A stretch of DNA of 64,000 nt from Camarhynchus parvulus. Taxonomy: Eukaryota > Chordata > Aves > Passeriformes > Thraupidae. Under the pieces are notes generated by a model, which was not told the DNA's origin, did not search any database, and saw nothing but the letters and a program-made list of their open reading frames with translations. How positions within the stretch are numbered: the first letter of the stretch is position 1; the number at the start of each line of letters is the position of its first letter. Shown here one piece after another: positions 40,801-55,777 of this stretch. Location of the stretch: NCBI RefSeq assembly GCF_901933205.1, contig NC_044584.1, positions 10,581,001 to 10,645,000 on the forward strand, in the 5' to 3' direction. The position numbers and the translations under genes were made by a program.

Positions 40801-43800
40801 TCAGGAAATACTTTTAATATCAATGTTAAGATCTTTTAATACAGTAACATTAAAGCATTCATATAATGTATTAGTGCAGTGAAATTTAAGTCAACAGTCT
40901 GTCTTTTTTATCCTTAACAACTTGCAACTATCAGTTTTAATGCAGAGGAAAGTGTCTGTGTATACAAGCATATAAAAGATGTGAAAATACAAAGGCATTT
41001 ATTGAAAACAGACAAAACCAGGAAGATGATAAAATAGCAGAAGGAAGTGGCCTCACATATAAAAACTTTTGCTTTGTATAGCAGAATTTATCACTAAAAG
41101 CTCTGGCTGGCAGATTGCCATGCTTTGGACTAAACAAGGAATGTAACATAAAAAAAATTGACTTAGTGTACAAAACACAATAGAAACAACAATGTCCTAC
41201 AAAGTGATTAAATTAAACATTTTTTGTTTCCTTTTAATGTGGATCTTTAAAAGTTTTGTTAGATTTTCAAACAGCAGAAATCTTATTTGCACAGATGCAA
41301 GATCTCCTCTTAAGGATGTCTGCATTGATCAGGTGAACCATTCAGCAGGATATGTGAAATTCCCAAATATACAAATTAAACAATGATGGTGGAGCTATAT
41401 TTTGAAAGCAAATAATTTTGTTTCAAAATAATGAAACATTAGAGCATATTTTATAAAAAGTTACTCAATTTAGTTCAGTTTTAATGCACAAAGCTGCTTA
41501 AGAAAATGTGAACTGCTCAGTGTTTTCACACTGGATAAAGAATATGTTTTTAAATAGACTATGTTCTCCATTTCTTTTTATGTTTGTGGGGAAAAATTGA
41601 AAGCATTAGGGAATAACAGTACAGTTATGCCTAAAAGACTTTCACATAGCATTTGCTGTTGATGGAGAACACTTCAAAAGCATGAGAATCTGGATACTTA
41701 GTTCAGTTATTGTACCAGCTGAGAACAAATGGATTATTTTGTGCAGGGGTGTTCTTCCCCCTGGCCTGCATTCTGCTGTTCCTGCTGGAAGTGCTATCCA
41801 GCAGGTCATGGATAATGAGCACAGCTGAGTTCTCATGACTAACAAAACCCTGCCCCTGCTCTTTACTCTGAAAGGCTTTTCCAGAGCTCGGCAGTTAAGG
41901 AAGACTCCAAACCTGAAAAACAAGGTGGCAGATAACTACAATTAAAACAAACAGATAATTTTTTCAATGTCTTAATCACATTTGCAAGATAAATACACTG
42001 CCAGGTACTAGTTATGTTCTTAAATACTGTCTCATTCACAGTTAAAACCTTTTCATGCTGTTGGCAGGAGTGGTTATCTCCTCCATACATTAAATCATTC
42101 AATGGAGTATTTCTATGTGTTTCTTATATTTGAATCTCCAGTATCCTGATTGTTTCTGTGGAATTTCCGTATTTACTCTCTACAAAGTACAGTTGCCTGG
42201 CAGTTCTTTTCCTAGCTGCTGCTTTTTCTTGAAATGGTTTGGACTTCCTTTATAATTTGTACAAAGCATTCTCTTCTATAAATGTAATTTTAATTTTGTT
42301 ATAGTAAAGCTGGGATATTCTGATACGAGTTAAAAAGAGATATATTCTTCAGCTAAAATAATGAAATGCTGCCTTGAACCTATTAAAAATGAGATAACAT
42401 TATTTTTATTAGATTATGAAACTGCAAGTAATGACAGATAAATGCAGATAAATCAGTATTCTTAGAAATCTAAACTGCTAATCAATAAAAGATGTTACTC
42501 CAGAATACTGACCATAGGCAGCAGCAATGAGTAAAGCAATATCTTTATCACAATGGGATTTTGGAAGGTCTGTACTAATTCCAGAGTAACACAACAGCAA
42601 AGAAAGGTGTGCATTTACCATGCTTATTGCAGCACCTACAGCTACACACTTGGGGTGTGCTTCCATTCTTTCCACTGCACTTTTAATCATTTATGGAAGG
42701 TACTTAGGCAGGAATATGTCCTTGATCTAAACAAGCAGATATTAATCCATGTGTATGTTTATATTTAAGTGTTTATATATACTTACTACATGCAGTCAGG
42801 AAAACTACAATTTCAAATTTTATGTTAACAAAATGGTCCTTTAGCTCTAGATCACAATATTAGAGGTGTGCTGGGAGCATGATGAACAAAAGACTCCCTG
42901 CATGCTGCTGCAAAGCTGGTTGGACATCCTACCTTGTTTTCAGCCCAGTTTTGAACAGAGCCTTGTCCACTCACATTCACTTCGATAACAGGAACTCTTT
43001 AATTTTCTTGCAGGGCCCTTTAGTAAAAGTTTAGACACAAACTCCACCTTTGAGTTTGGAGTCTGCTTCCATTGTTAAAAAAATGTCTCCTCCCCTTCTG
43101 CCAACGATCAACAATTGTTTAACACTTCTGTAGTACTTCTTTACCATGATAATAACAGCAACTTTTTGAGATGTCATCTAACATATGTCCCTGAATAATT
43201 GAATAATTGATCAATAGTAGTAGATAAAAATATTAAAATTATGTTTAACTGCAGCACCAACAGCAAGCAAAGTAATACAAGACCCAGCATATCACAAATG
43301 AACATTGTGTAGCTGAGAAAGGAAAAAACTAGAATTTAGTACTCCAGGAAATAAAAAAGTTACACTTCCTTATCATAAAAAGCTTTAATAATCTTGTTAA
43401 CAATTACTTTGAGCAGTTCATTTGAGAATGTCTAAGATTAAAAAGCAGTAGTGAGCTTAAAGCTGTGTAAAAAGTCTTATCAAAAGCTGTTATCAATTTA
43501 ATCATTCAAACAAAGTAGCAAATGTTACCCTTTTTTAAATTGGAATTCCCAGGAGATTTCTCTTAGAAGACCATCCATATGCTATAACTTTAGACATGAT
43601 ATATTTTATTATTATAATTGTCAGATGGTAAATTCTGTCTCTTTTTTTCAAGATAATACACTTAAAGATGGCTGTTCTGTGAAGAGAACAGTATTTGGAA
43701 TGTATGCAATAAATTTCAAGGCTCTTCAAGAACATGATATTGCCTCAATTGGAGTGGCTGGGAAGATTCACATTGACTCTACTGTGCATAGGGCTGCACT

Positions 43801-44052
43801 TTTAACCCAGGCTAAATTTAATGATATTCCCATAAATCACCAAGTCCAGGCATTGCAGCTCAGCTCCCACAGGCAGATCCTCAGCTCCAGAGCTCTGATT
43901 AAGTCAACAGGGCTAGACATCAGTACTGATCTTGTGTGATTGGATTACAGGATTGGAGCTGTGATTTGTCCTACTGAAACCACTCTAAGGTACTTAAACA
44001 GATAAATCCTACTATCAGATTTCTTTTCTTACTGATTACACTTTCTGAAGTG

Positions 44053-44104
44053 CAAAAAAAAACCCCAAAAACCAAGAAAACAAAACAACAACAAAAACCC
44101 CCAA
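44053..44104. repeat. A/C-rich low-complexity tract
   Basis: Irregular runs of A broken by C pairs and quadruplets; no periodic unit and no recognisable retroposon body. Confidence 0.75.
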
Positions 44105-47100
44105 GCTTGCTTTCTCCACGTAGCATTGTGATAAGGTGCATGTAGGGCTGGAAGGACAACAGAAATACCTCTTGGGCAATAATAGTAAAAGTGTGATTTT
44201 CCTTTTCTACAAAAAGGTTGTAAAATATCTGTGCTTTTTTAATTTCCTCTGAGCCCACTTCCAGTCCTTAGTTAACCCTACCCTCCCTATATGATCTGAA
44301 CTACTTGACAATTTCTGTTATAAAGGAAAATTGTGTCTGGGTTGCTTCCTGTCTCAAGTTTTAATTCATACCTTCTCATCCCATGTTTCTGGCAAAATAA
44401 CCTATAGAATTAAACCACTAATTTTTCAAAACACTTTTTTTTAATTGGTTGGTCTTTCTGGTTTTTTTTTCTCTCAGGTTTGTATGTTAGGTTGAGAGGA
44501 GTCACCTTGTGTATCCCATTATCTTACTGTGGCTGGAATATCTGCTAGGAGGCAGACGAGCCCTCCCAGGCAGATCACCTGCTGAATTTAACAAACACAT
44601 GTGAATAACAAAGATTGACCAGAAATATTGTCACTTATAAAAGGATTCTTTTATACTAACTGTAGTAACAATAGCCATATATAAAAGGGAATCAAACCTT
44701 TGGACAGTGCTGTTTCAATAGAGGCCTTCAAAAAAATCACTTTCTGTGTGATGAAAGAGAAATGCTCAAAAATCCGTTCAGGAATACTACAATTCCTTAT
44801 GGATACCTAATGAAAATGTATTAGAATTAACTGGAAATTGAGCAAGTAGCAAAAAAACTGACTGTTACAAAATATCCAGTGATGAAAAGCTCTTCAGGCT
44901 TCTGCTTGCCAGCACTGGCAAGTAAGTAGTTTTGCTAAATAGAAGGAAAGCAGAAGATAGAGCTATCAACTGCAAACGAATGATTATAAACCAGAAAGAA
45001 AATGTGAGGAAGAGCTCTGAAAATTATGATTGACAGTGACAACACAGACCAGACAGCTTTTATTTTAAGCAACAGATTGTTGGGAACATACACCGTATAT
45101 CAAAGTGAAGGACTTGAAACCTGCTGTAGTCTGTACAGATGTTCTCACTCAGAAAGCAGCTAGAGGGAACAGAAGATAAAAGAAGGCTGTCCAACTTCAA
45201 AAAAGATTTGAATTTTCATTCAGTTTTGACAAGTTTTTATGCTAGTCTCTGATTTTCAGTGTGGTAGAAAATTCAGCATCTACAAACCTGACCTAAAGTG
45301 AGAAACACCTGAAGGGATACAAGGGAACCCTTAAGAAGGTGCTATACAACATCATGAAATGTTTTTTGTTGTTTTAATCTTAAATGCTTTTATACAAAAA
45401 TTGGAAATCCTGTAACTGTTGTAGCTCTGGAGTGGGTCATACGTGCTTGCAGTCAGCAGTACCTGGAATGCAAGGCTAAGATCTGAGAGGCCATTTAGGA
45501 ATCCCTGCTGCAGAAAAGATTTTTTTATGATACAAAGCAATACAGGATTACTGAGCTCAGAAGGGTTATTTGTGCATAACTTCCAGCTAAAGTGATTAAG
45601 GGCTTCAGCCACTAGCCCCAGAAAAAAACCAACAAAGAGCATCAAAAACATCCTGCTTGTCATTGCTGCTGGCTTTTTGTTCAATGAGCAAGAGGTCTGT
45701 GTTGGTTTTGGTCCTTTGCCCTTGGGGGCACTTTTAACAAAATATAATACTTGAAAGAATTCCAAAATGTGTTTGTTTTTTTTTTTTCTTTTCTTTGAAC
45801 TAGAAGGTTAAAGATAAATAAAGGAGTATTTTGATATGTCTGAAAAATACTTGTGATAACAAAAAGACAAAGCACTTCCTAACGTTCAAGACTTAAAAGT
45901 GCACTTTACAAACATGCCACAGTTCTTGGTAACAAAACCCCTATCCAATACCTTTTCTTTTTTTTTAATGTAAGGTAGAGCACTCCATCCTGTTTTAAAA
46001 AATCATCTCTCTAAGAAATGTGAACATCTTCAGCAGAATCTTTGGTACTTGTGTTTGGTTTAAGGTTTTGGGGGTTTTAAATTTTAAGCTGCTATAATAT
46101 CTGCCAGAAAAAGCAAGAGCCAAGAAACATACTGAAGAGATAAATGTTGTGATGAGTGTAAATTGGTAAGAAGTTCCTCTGGCAATCTCAGATTTGCAGA
46201 GAGCAAATTTGGGTTCCTGTACAGATGAGTTGCTCTTACAGAATTTTATATGTAAAATTCTGAGTATGAGATGAACAAAGAGACTACCACAAAGTCATAG
46301 GCCACCGCCTTAAATCTGATTTCAAAGCATCTCAGATCCCAATAGGAAGAGATTTGGATGTGCACAGAGTAGCATGTCTATTTCTGAGTTTATTTGCAAA
46401 AGTATTTAGAGTTCCTTAACATTCCCCATTGCAGGTATCATGCCCAATTATATAAATGTATGTAAAACTATTGATAAACCATCTGAAAGTGATGACAACA
46501 TGAGTAATCAAGGCTGTGTCACACCACTGTCACAGTGGGTGGCTGGAATATCATGGACAAAGGTTACAGTTTACTATTGCAGGATCTGCCATACAAATTC
46601 CAAAAGCCATGAGGAACCTACAGTGATGTGCAGGGAGCACTGATAGCACTTTCTTAGCCATGGAGGTCTAACCACATGCCAAAACTTTACAGAACTTTAT
46701 TACATTTATTATATTCAGTTTTTTCCTCTCTCCTTTTTTTTTCTGTTTAAATGCTTGAGGGACAATATTATCTCAGCATTCATCATGAAGAAAAAAGTAC
46801 ACATTAATTTTGTACTCAGAGTATCAGCCTGTTCTTCAGAGTTGCCAATACCAGTTCTTTTCAGAATACAGCTCATAACAATAACATTCTTCCTCAAAAC
46901 TATCAGTTGTGGCAGCAAGGGATCTCCAGACCTAACAAAAACTAAGTTTTTTGAGTCTAGAATCAAAAGGTCACCTCATAGCAGCTTTCAGAAGAGATCT
47001 CTGAAGGGTGATTGGCTCCTGTTTAAATGTTTTTTAATGTTCAACATTTAGCAGAGGATACATCTTTATTCTGCTCCCTTAATGGGAGTATTTCATTCAA

Positions 47101-49550
47101 CAGAAACAAAAGCTCTGCCATATCTGTTAATATCATGGTGATTTTAACTGTGCAGAGAAACACCCAGCAGTGTTTATCCTGGATGATGCAAGAGAGTTGC
47201 TATAGCCATTACATGTATTTACCATGGTTTGCTTTCCCCTTTAAAATGAAGCTATGCTGTAAGATTGGAGCTAGTTATTTAGGAAATATCTTGGAACTAC
47301 ACTGAAAGCAACTGGCTTGTTAAGGCTTCTCACTAAAATAAAGTGTGTAAAAAGAATGCCCATTAATAAATACTGGTGGCTAACATCATTAAACTAGCCT
47401 TGCGTTCACATACTAGATTTCCAAGGTCAGGTGCAAGCATTGAGCCTTTGTATCCTCACAGAGGTTTAAAATTTGCTTGGTTTCTGTAAACACATACCTC
47501 TCAAATTGTTCCTCTGGAAAAGCCACTCCCTGTCTGACTTCACATTGTCAGAAACACAAATCTCTTCAAGTACAATTTATACACTGGAAAATTGGAATGA
47601 GAAGTACCAAAACTACCTCTTGTCTTTTAGAAAACATTTTTATTTCTGTTTTTAAATAGCTTGACAAAACCCATCCATTGGTACTCTGAGTTCAAATGTA
47701 AACAGTTACAATACATTACTGCTGTGTATTGATTTTGTACATTAACCTATTTGCATTGACAATCCATAAGACAAGGCAAACTGAAATGCACTGTACCAAG
47801 ATGTACTAACAATGCCATAACTGAAAATACTCCAAAGACTGATGTGTAACTCCCTCCTGTGGTGTGAGTGAGCAGCTTCACCCTCAACAGCTTCTGGCAG
47901 CTTGGGGAGCACTCCCGATATTCCAAAGTCTCTCTTCAGGTTTCAAGTCTACTGTGGAAACTTCTCTCCCAAGTTAAAAGTGTCACAATGCATTTTTAAA
48001 ATACATACAAAGTTGTAAACATCTTTCTCTGCAACAAAAAATAAATGGTTTGTGCCAGCCTTCTCCACCCCTCACATTGCAATAAAAAAGTAATAATAAT
48101 AAAAATAGGGCTAAAGACCAAGGCCATAGACTAAAATTGTTCTGCAGGGATGTCATCACAGTTTACAGGAAATATTGAGTATCAGCATTGAAAATTAGTC
48201 ACCATCAGGTAGCAGAACCCATTTTCAAGAAATGGTTTCACTCAACTTCAAGTGATGAATCAGGCACTGAATATTTGATTTCCCTACTTTTAAGAACAAA
48301 AGTTTAAATTACATTTAGGTATTATGTTTGATAATAGCTAAAACTGACTACAAACATAAAATGAAACACTGATACTTTTGCAAGTTTGGGTTTTGACCAC
48401 TTTTGCTGTCAGGTTTATAGCGATCTTCCATGAAGAAGGAAGGAATTTGCAAAACAGACTATACATATATAGAGATCACACAAATAAAATAGACTTTTTC
48501 AAGGCAGATTTTCTTTGTGGAAGTCCCTCTGGTCATTTTCTAAAATGTTGTAGCTTTTAAATTGATTTCATCATTAACCATGAAATAACCATCTTAGTCT
48601 GAATCTTTTATCACTACTTCCAAAAATACTAAGATAATTGAGATTTTGGGATGCAGTAGAGGATAAATTTCAAAGTACAATAGGATTTCTCAGCATTATT
48701 CTAGCACTTCTGAATTTATTATTCTTGTTTTCACACTGTCAGGAGATTGACATCCATGACCTTGTAATTTATGTATGACAGTTGATCATAAATATCAGTA
48801 CTTCTATAGGCAACATTTGGTTTATTTTAAAGTTCTAGCAAGTGCAGCTCTTCCTTGAGGATCAGAGGCTTTGCAGTCTAAAAAGGGTTCTCCCCCCACC
48901 CCCAGTTACTGGTTTTAACAGAAACAAGTGGCAGAACATATTTTATTCTGTGCACTCTTAGGGGAAAAAAAGGTTTCAAAATATTCACGTACTCTTTAAT
49001 ATACTCTTCAATTTTTTGAAAAGTTACACTAAGTTCTAACCTTAATGTGTTTTATAAGCCTCAGATTCTAGCTGCAATTCTCAGCTGTCAGAGGTACCAC
49101 ATACTCAAATTAAATATTGGATTTTAATTGAAGCAGCTGTTTTGAAAAGAAAAAAAGCAGAAATATGTCACAGTGACTACATACTGCTCTGTCAGTTATA
49201 CCACCTGTCATACACCCTGATGAGAGACTATGGACTCTTACATCTCTACATGGTTTCTGTCAATTTGTTGTGCATAATTAATTACAGGACAATGTTTCTG
49301 AGGTGGAACAAAATATCAGCATATGCTTATGCTGAGAAATTATAGGGAGAGAAATATGTGCATGACCAGGCCATTAAAAAAAAGGAGCAACCTGACAATA
49401 AGATTATATATTAGGAGAGTACATACAGGCTTGCTTCTTCCAAAATTGAAATGTGTATACCTATAAGGGGCAAAGGTGGAGAGAAGGAGAAAGGAAGAAA
49501 ACTTTGGCGAAGTTCAAGAAAGTGCTGTCATTACAGTCCTAATGATAACT

Positions 49551-49647
49551 TAAAAAAAAAAAAAAGAGAAATAAACCACAAACAAACAACAAACCACCAA
49601 ACCTCAAACAACAGCAAAACCAAACCAAACACTGAAAAAGCAAAAGG
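49551..49647. repeat. A-rich/AAC-rich low-complexity tract
   Basis: A14 run at 49552-49565 followed by about 75 bases of irregular CAAA/CAAAC units. It could be a decayed retroposon tail, but nothing upstream is recognised. Confidence 0.75.
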
Positions 49648-52135
49648 CTAAAAAATGTCTACAGCTGGAACTGTCCCCTGTGCAGGATGATGCAGACACG
49701 ATAGCTGAGATTGCACTGGCTAAAAACCACATGGAGAAGTAACACCACCATCTCTACTGCATTTTGCACTGCAATGTCAGAAAGTAAATAAGCATTTGCA
49801 TAAGCATCCCAACATCATACTGTGGTAAAACACTTTTTATCTACATGCAGAGCTCTGCGCATACATTTAAAAGTATATTTTCTTTTCATAGCAGTACACC
49901 ACATAGTAAATTTTCACTCACGCGTAACTAGTAGGAAATTCTCTTAATATTGAGTATTTTCTTATTTCTTTTCTAATGGCAGAAATAAAACTTTGCTATG
50001 TAGTGCAGGAAGGATCTGGACACTAATCAATGACATTTCAGATAGCACAAGTTGTTTAGTAGAACCCTGACATTTTGCTTAGAAATAATCTCTTCCTAGA
50101 GAAGGATGAGAGACAAAAATACAGAAATATGAAGGCAACTCTTGGTTGAGTATAAAGGTCCCTTACCCCTACTAAGAATATTATTTTTCTGTACTGTAAT
50201 AATCATCTGGGACAGTCCTAACAGCACATAAACTCAGGAAAGTTTTCCACATTGGACATAGTGAAGCCATGAAACTCCACACAAACTGGTTCTTGGCCAA
50301 GACACCTTCCATCTTTTGAGATGAGTTAATATCAGAACATCTGTAGGAAGAGAACAGTGGCCTAAACCACATAGTGTTAGATTTATCTATAGTTTCAAAG
50401 GATGGATGCCATCCTTCAGGTTCCTTATTCTCCCTCCAGACAGGAAAAGCCATTGAAACATTGCCTCAGTCAGGGCAGGCAGTTCTGTTAGTGCAAGAAC
50501 AGCGCTTTCAATCCATGGCCTCCCCAGGCTTAAAGTGCAGACTATTACATGAGATTTTAACATACCAAACTATGCTTTATTTGAATTTCAGAAGGAATGT
50601 TCAAGTTAAAATTACCTTTTAGGTTTTAAGCAATAAAATTCAAGGCAAGGTACATAATCTATCTTAAAATGGATTAAATCCACTTATTTAAGTATTCTTT
50701 GTATCTTATGGTCAATATACATATAATACACAACAAACATCCATCATTTCACTTAGCTGTATTTAAAGTGATCCTGTAGTAAGTAATGAAAGGCCACACA
50801 TTCAGACAAGTCTTTGCTTAAAACAGGACTGTATTAGCTAGACTGTGATATGTAACACAATTCAATATTCCAAGATCTCCTCCTCCATAGGCTCATCATT
50901 CATAAGGAGAAAACCCTTGGCACTCTGCTGTACACACATTTCAATTCTAGTTTATTGGTAGTGTCTCTCATGTTTCATTTCCTCCCCTTTGAAATCACCA
51001 TGAGAAAAAGGTGCATTAAAAACTGTGGTTTTATGCCTTTAGCTACTCCTCTTGCCTATTAACCTGACAATCTCACCTACAAGTTCTTGTACAGAACTGC
51101 GGTTCCCAAAACACGTAGTTCCCAAATGACACACAGCAGAGAATGTTCCAGAGCAAAGCAGTCAGCTGTACAAACAAGGTCTCAAGTAACAACTGCAGGT
51201 ACAGCTGTGCCAATGGATCCTTTGTACAGGAAGTCCAAGCACTCAAGTTTTGGGTGCAGGACTGTGTGCACATCTGAAGGTAAGGCTCACCATACAGGGA
51301 GGGTATGGCTGTACCTGTGCAGCTGCATAGAGATTAATATGGAGTTGCACAACGTTGTCTTTAGGAATCAAGCTGCCTTAAACAGGCTCCAACCCCTCCC
51401 AGCCTTCATTCCTCTACCCTCAACTCTGCCAAGTGCTTTTTGGGTCAAGATACAGGCAGACAGCAGCTTAACACCGTGACTCCAAGCCACAGACATTTGG
51501 AGGAATGTTTGTTTCTGGTGTTCTGGGATGTCAGATCCACATCACTTCAGGAATCTTGAACCTCTGCAACACCACGTGTTAACCTGTGTTAATACCACTC
51601 ACTGCAAGGCTGATAAATTACAGCAGTGGAGATGAGAGTGGATGGCTTGACTGAGAGGGAACTGCTGCTGTCAGAGTAATTACTTATGATACATAATCCA
51701 GTACTATTTTGGGACTTTCAGTCACTTTGTGACAGGTGATTGCATGGTCAAAAGTCTACAAGTTAAGCAATCATTTAAATGCACACCAGGAAAAAGTTAT
51801 TTTCTAAATGAAAGTAAGGGGCTTTTCATCTCTTTAGTATCCAAAAGAAACAATCAGCCAATGGGGATAATGAAAACACAATGTATCACTTAACACAAAA
51901 AGTAACATATCTCATTTTCAGCACTCAAATAAGATTTAAAAATTTAAACACTTCTCTCCCTAAGACTGATAATCAGCATCTTATCTTCATAATCAAGGAT
52001 TTCTCTATACATGTGGTGCTAACAGTTCAACAACCACCACACTGGAAACTACTGGCTTTCCAGCTCAGCTCAGTTCAAACTAAGTACAACATCACTTCCT
52101 CTCTTTCCAAGATGAAGCAAGACCAGCTGGCAAAA

Positions 52136-52186
52136 GGATACCTAGTGTGTGAACCACTGGCAGGGATACCTAGTGTGTGAACCACT
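52136..52186. repeat. 23-bp direct repeat with 28-bp period
   Basis: Identical copies at 52136-52158 and 52164-52186 separated by five bases. Local duplication about 0.9 kb beyond the 3' end of the SMIM10-like gene. Confidence 0.92.
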
Positions 52187-53069
52187 TTACTCCACATTAA
52201 GTCCTCACTTTTAAGTCAGAGTCAAGGGAAAGCTGAAAATGCATCCTACCCCACACACCAATACCTCCCTCTTTATGTGAGCCTTTAGAGCACATTAAGC
52301 CGATCAACAGCAACACCCCTGGCTGAGGATTTTGGACATCAAGTTCAAAGTTTGACCTGCAGGATGAGTTTCTCCACCGAAGTGCCACCAGGAGCCTATT
52401 CCTCAAAATTCTATTCACCAGCAGCTCTATAGATTCCAGCATTATTGCCCTGTTCTTTGGCAAACCTGTCCCAAAGCCAGAGTCAACAGGTCCAGAAGCT
52501 GTTACTGTACCTCAGCAATAACAATCATTCTTTCAAGGAAAAAGAATTGTTTTGAAAGTTGTTTACAGTGTCTATTGTAGCACAATAAAGCTCACAAGGT
52601 ATTGTTAAATTAGAGCAGTACCATCCTTGGAAAGAACATTGCTGACAATTATGCTGTATTGAAGACCACCCTCCCAACAGCTTTCCAGTTCAAAGTGTTT
52701 TAAGGACTGATACATCAGCTGCTGTTGGTTCAGAGCAGGAATTGAATTCTACAAGAAACAAATTTCATTGGAAATGGGTATAAATAGTAGTAGCCAGAAC
52801 ACTCCACTAATACAAACTCTATAGAAAACAAAGGATCTGTGCTAATCAAATTGGGTTCTAGTTTAGTGTTAACAGCAGACCTGCAGAAGTCCCAGAGTCT
52901 GAAGATGATGTTCTTTACACTCAGATGCAGCTATTCCTTACAAAAATTATCTTCCATCAGCCACTTTAACTAGCAATTATACAACTATAGTTTTTACTTC
53001 AGCTAATTCTCACTAAAACCTGAACTGTAACCTTGTCTCTCTTATTTTCTGCTAATATTAAAAATAGTC

Positions 53070-53075
53070 TTTATT
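53070..53075 (-). terminator. Poly(A) signal AATAAA of the SMIM10-like/tail-anchored ORF transcript
   Basis: Canonical AATAAA on the minus strand, starting 7 nt after the last base of the 262-codon ORF's TGA. It implies cleavage roughly 10-30 nt further on (about 53040-53060) and a 3' UTR of only about 25-45 nt. The position directly behind a long ORF is good evidence that this is a genuine mRNA 3' end. Confidence 0.8.
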
Positions 53076-53081
53076 AAAATC

Positions 53082-53870
53082 TCAGTACTTTTTCACCTTC
53101 CCTACTGCATACCAGAGACCTGCTAGTGCAAAAGCTAGCACAGAGGTTACTAGCTGTATGATGTGAAAATTATTAGTCACATAGTCTATATTCATAAGCA
53201 TTTGCTCATATCCAAGTGTTTGCTCTGAAGATACAAGGTTTAAGCAACAAAGGAAAAAACATGGTTTCTGGTTGTTTGAGAGTCCCATAGCAGAGTTGTT
53301 CAGAGAGGCAACTGGATTAGAACAGGAATCAGGAAGTGCACCAAGCTCCAGTGCTTTAAAAAACACAAACTGCAATTCATTCTCTTTGCTACTGCTCATT
53401 TCTAATTCCAGAAACCACAGGTTTTTATTATACTGCGAATTTCCCAGCCAGAATTGTGCAAAACATACAAAGTTGTCTCCTGGGCAGCCTGAGCTGAAGT
53501 CTCCAGAGATGCTACAAGCTTCTTCCAGCCAGCCTGTTACTGAAATGCCACCAATGCAGTGAGAAACCCTATCGAGATTGTCTTTCCCAGAAGAAAAATG
53601 CAGATGAAATGAATCCTTCCAAGGAGCAGCTGCACTTGAGTTCGTCCCTGCTGATTCACTGAAGCTCAGAGGCATTTCCTTGCCAACAGAAGATAGAGGT
53701 ATAGTATTAAAGAGAGAAAAATTCCTGGTGTTATGTAATTCTTGTAAACTGCTACTATGATTTTGAGAACTGTCCAACATGGAATGCACGTGTGTCAGAT
53801 GAGCTGCTGGCTTGTGATGATCTGGGCCATTGTCACATACTCGTTTCTGGGTAAAATCTTCTTTCTTCAT
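53082..53870 (-). CDS. Unrecognised 262-residue protein with C-terminal membrane anchor (second ORF of the SMIM10-like transcript)
   Basis: Function unknown. The ATG at 53870-53868 has A at -3 (GACTATGA); the frame is closed by TGA a short way upstream, so no splice from exon 1 extends it in this frame. The frame also allows GTG at 53891, but ATG is preferred. The protein (start MKKEDFTQKR) has a polar, Ser/His/Asn-rich first 100 residues, a mid region with scattered Cys and Trp, and one hydrophobic segment near residues 237-256 (IIQLVTSVLAFALAGLWYAV) followed by a short basic tail (GKVKKY). That is a tail-anchored layout; a short anchor with basic flank suggests mitochondrial outer membrane or ER (inference). 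It is all in one exon, downstream of the SMIM10-like stop. A 262-codon opening in roughly 45% GC DNA with AATAAA right behind it is unlikely by chance. Mammalian FAM220A occupies this location and is of similar length (about 259 residues), but I see no sequence similarity to it, so no symbol is given. Confidence 0.65.
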   Translation of the reverse strand: MKKEDFTQKRVCDNGPDHHKPAAHLTHVHSMLDSSQNHSSSLQELHNTRNFSLFNTIPLSSVGKEMPLSFSESAGTNSSAAAPWKDSFHLHFSSGKDNLDRVSHCIGGISVTGWLEEACSISGDFSSGCPGDNFVCFAQFWLGNSQYNKNLWFLELEMSSSKENELQFVFFKALELGALPDSCSNPVASLNNSAMGLSNNQKPCFFLCCLNLVSSEQTLGYEQMLMNIDYVTNNFHIIQLVTSVLAFALAGLWYAVGKVKKY

Positions 53871-53874
53871 AGTC

Positions 53875-53952
53875 CTAGAGCACACGAGCACAGCTTTGAT
53901 GCTTCACAACAGGCTGGATTTGATGAAGAGTGACTGACTCTAGTTGCAGCAT
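53875..53952 (-). CDS. Intercistronic 25-codon ORF
   Basis: ATG at 53952 (T at -3, weak) to TAG at 53877-53875. It starts 29 nt after the SMIM10-like stop and ends 4 nt before the ATG of the 262-codon ORF. No family similarity. It is more likely a regulatory upstream ORF than a functional peptide, if translated at all. Confidence 0.3.
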   Translation of the reverse strand: MLQLESVTLHQIQPVVKHQSCARVL

Positions 53953-53981
53953 ACAGCAGAAGCAGCACACCAAGTCACAAG

Positions 53982-55777
<1,796 letters not shown>

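Larger units (their letters stand above)
33730..53044. other. Intergenic region between CYTH3 and the SMIM10-like gene
   Basis: About 19 kb with no gene I can support. Visible items are two CTTC microsatellites, a 25-bp tandem duplication, a 28-bp-period duplication and two A/C-rich low-complexity tracts. Openings such as 43625-43939 (+) and 45352-45765 (-) lack family features and are treated as chance. Confidence 0.7.

Noticed and set aside
43625..43939. 104-codon plus ORF preceded by an acceptor-like pyrimidine run
   Set aside because: No donor, partner exon or recognisable protein family; the acceptor resemblance is common in T-rich DNA.
45352..45765. 137-codon minus ORF with a hydrophobic segment
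   Set aside because: It depends on a non-ATG start, has no poly(A) signal or family similarity nearby, and one such ORF is expected by chance in 64 kb.
53082..53870. Calling the 262-codon ORF FAM220A
   Set aside because: Location, length and single-exon structure fit, but I can align no segment with the mammalian protein as I remember it, and the C-terminal membrane helix is absent there.
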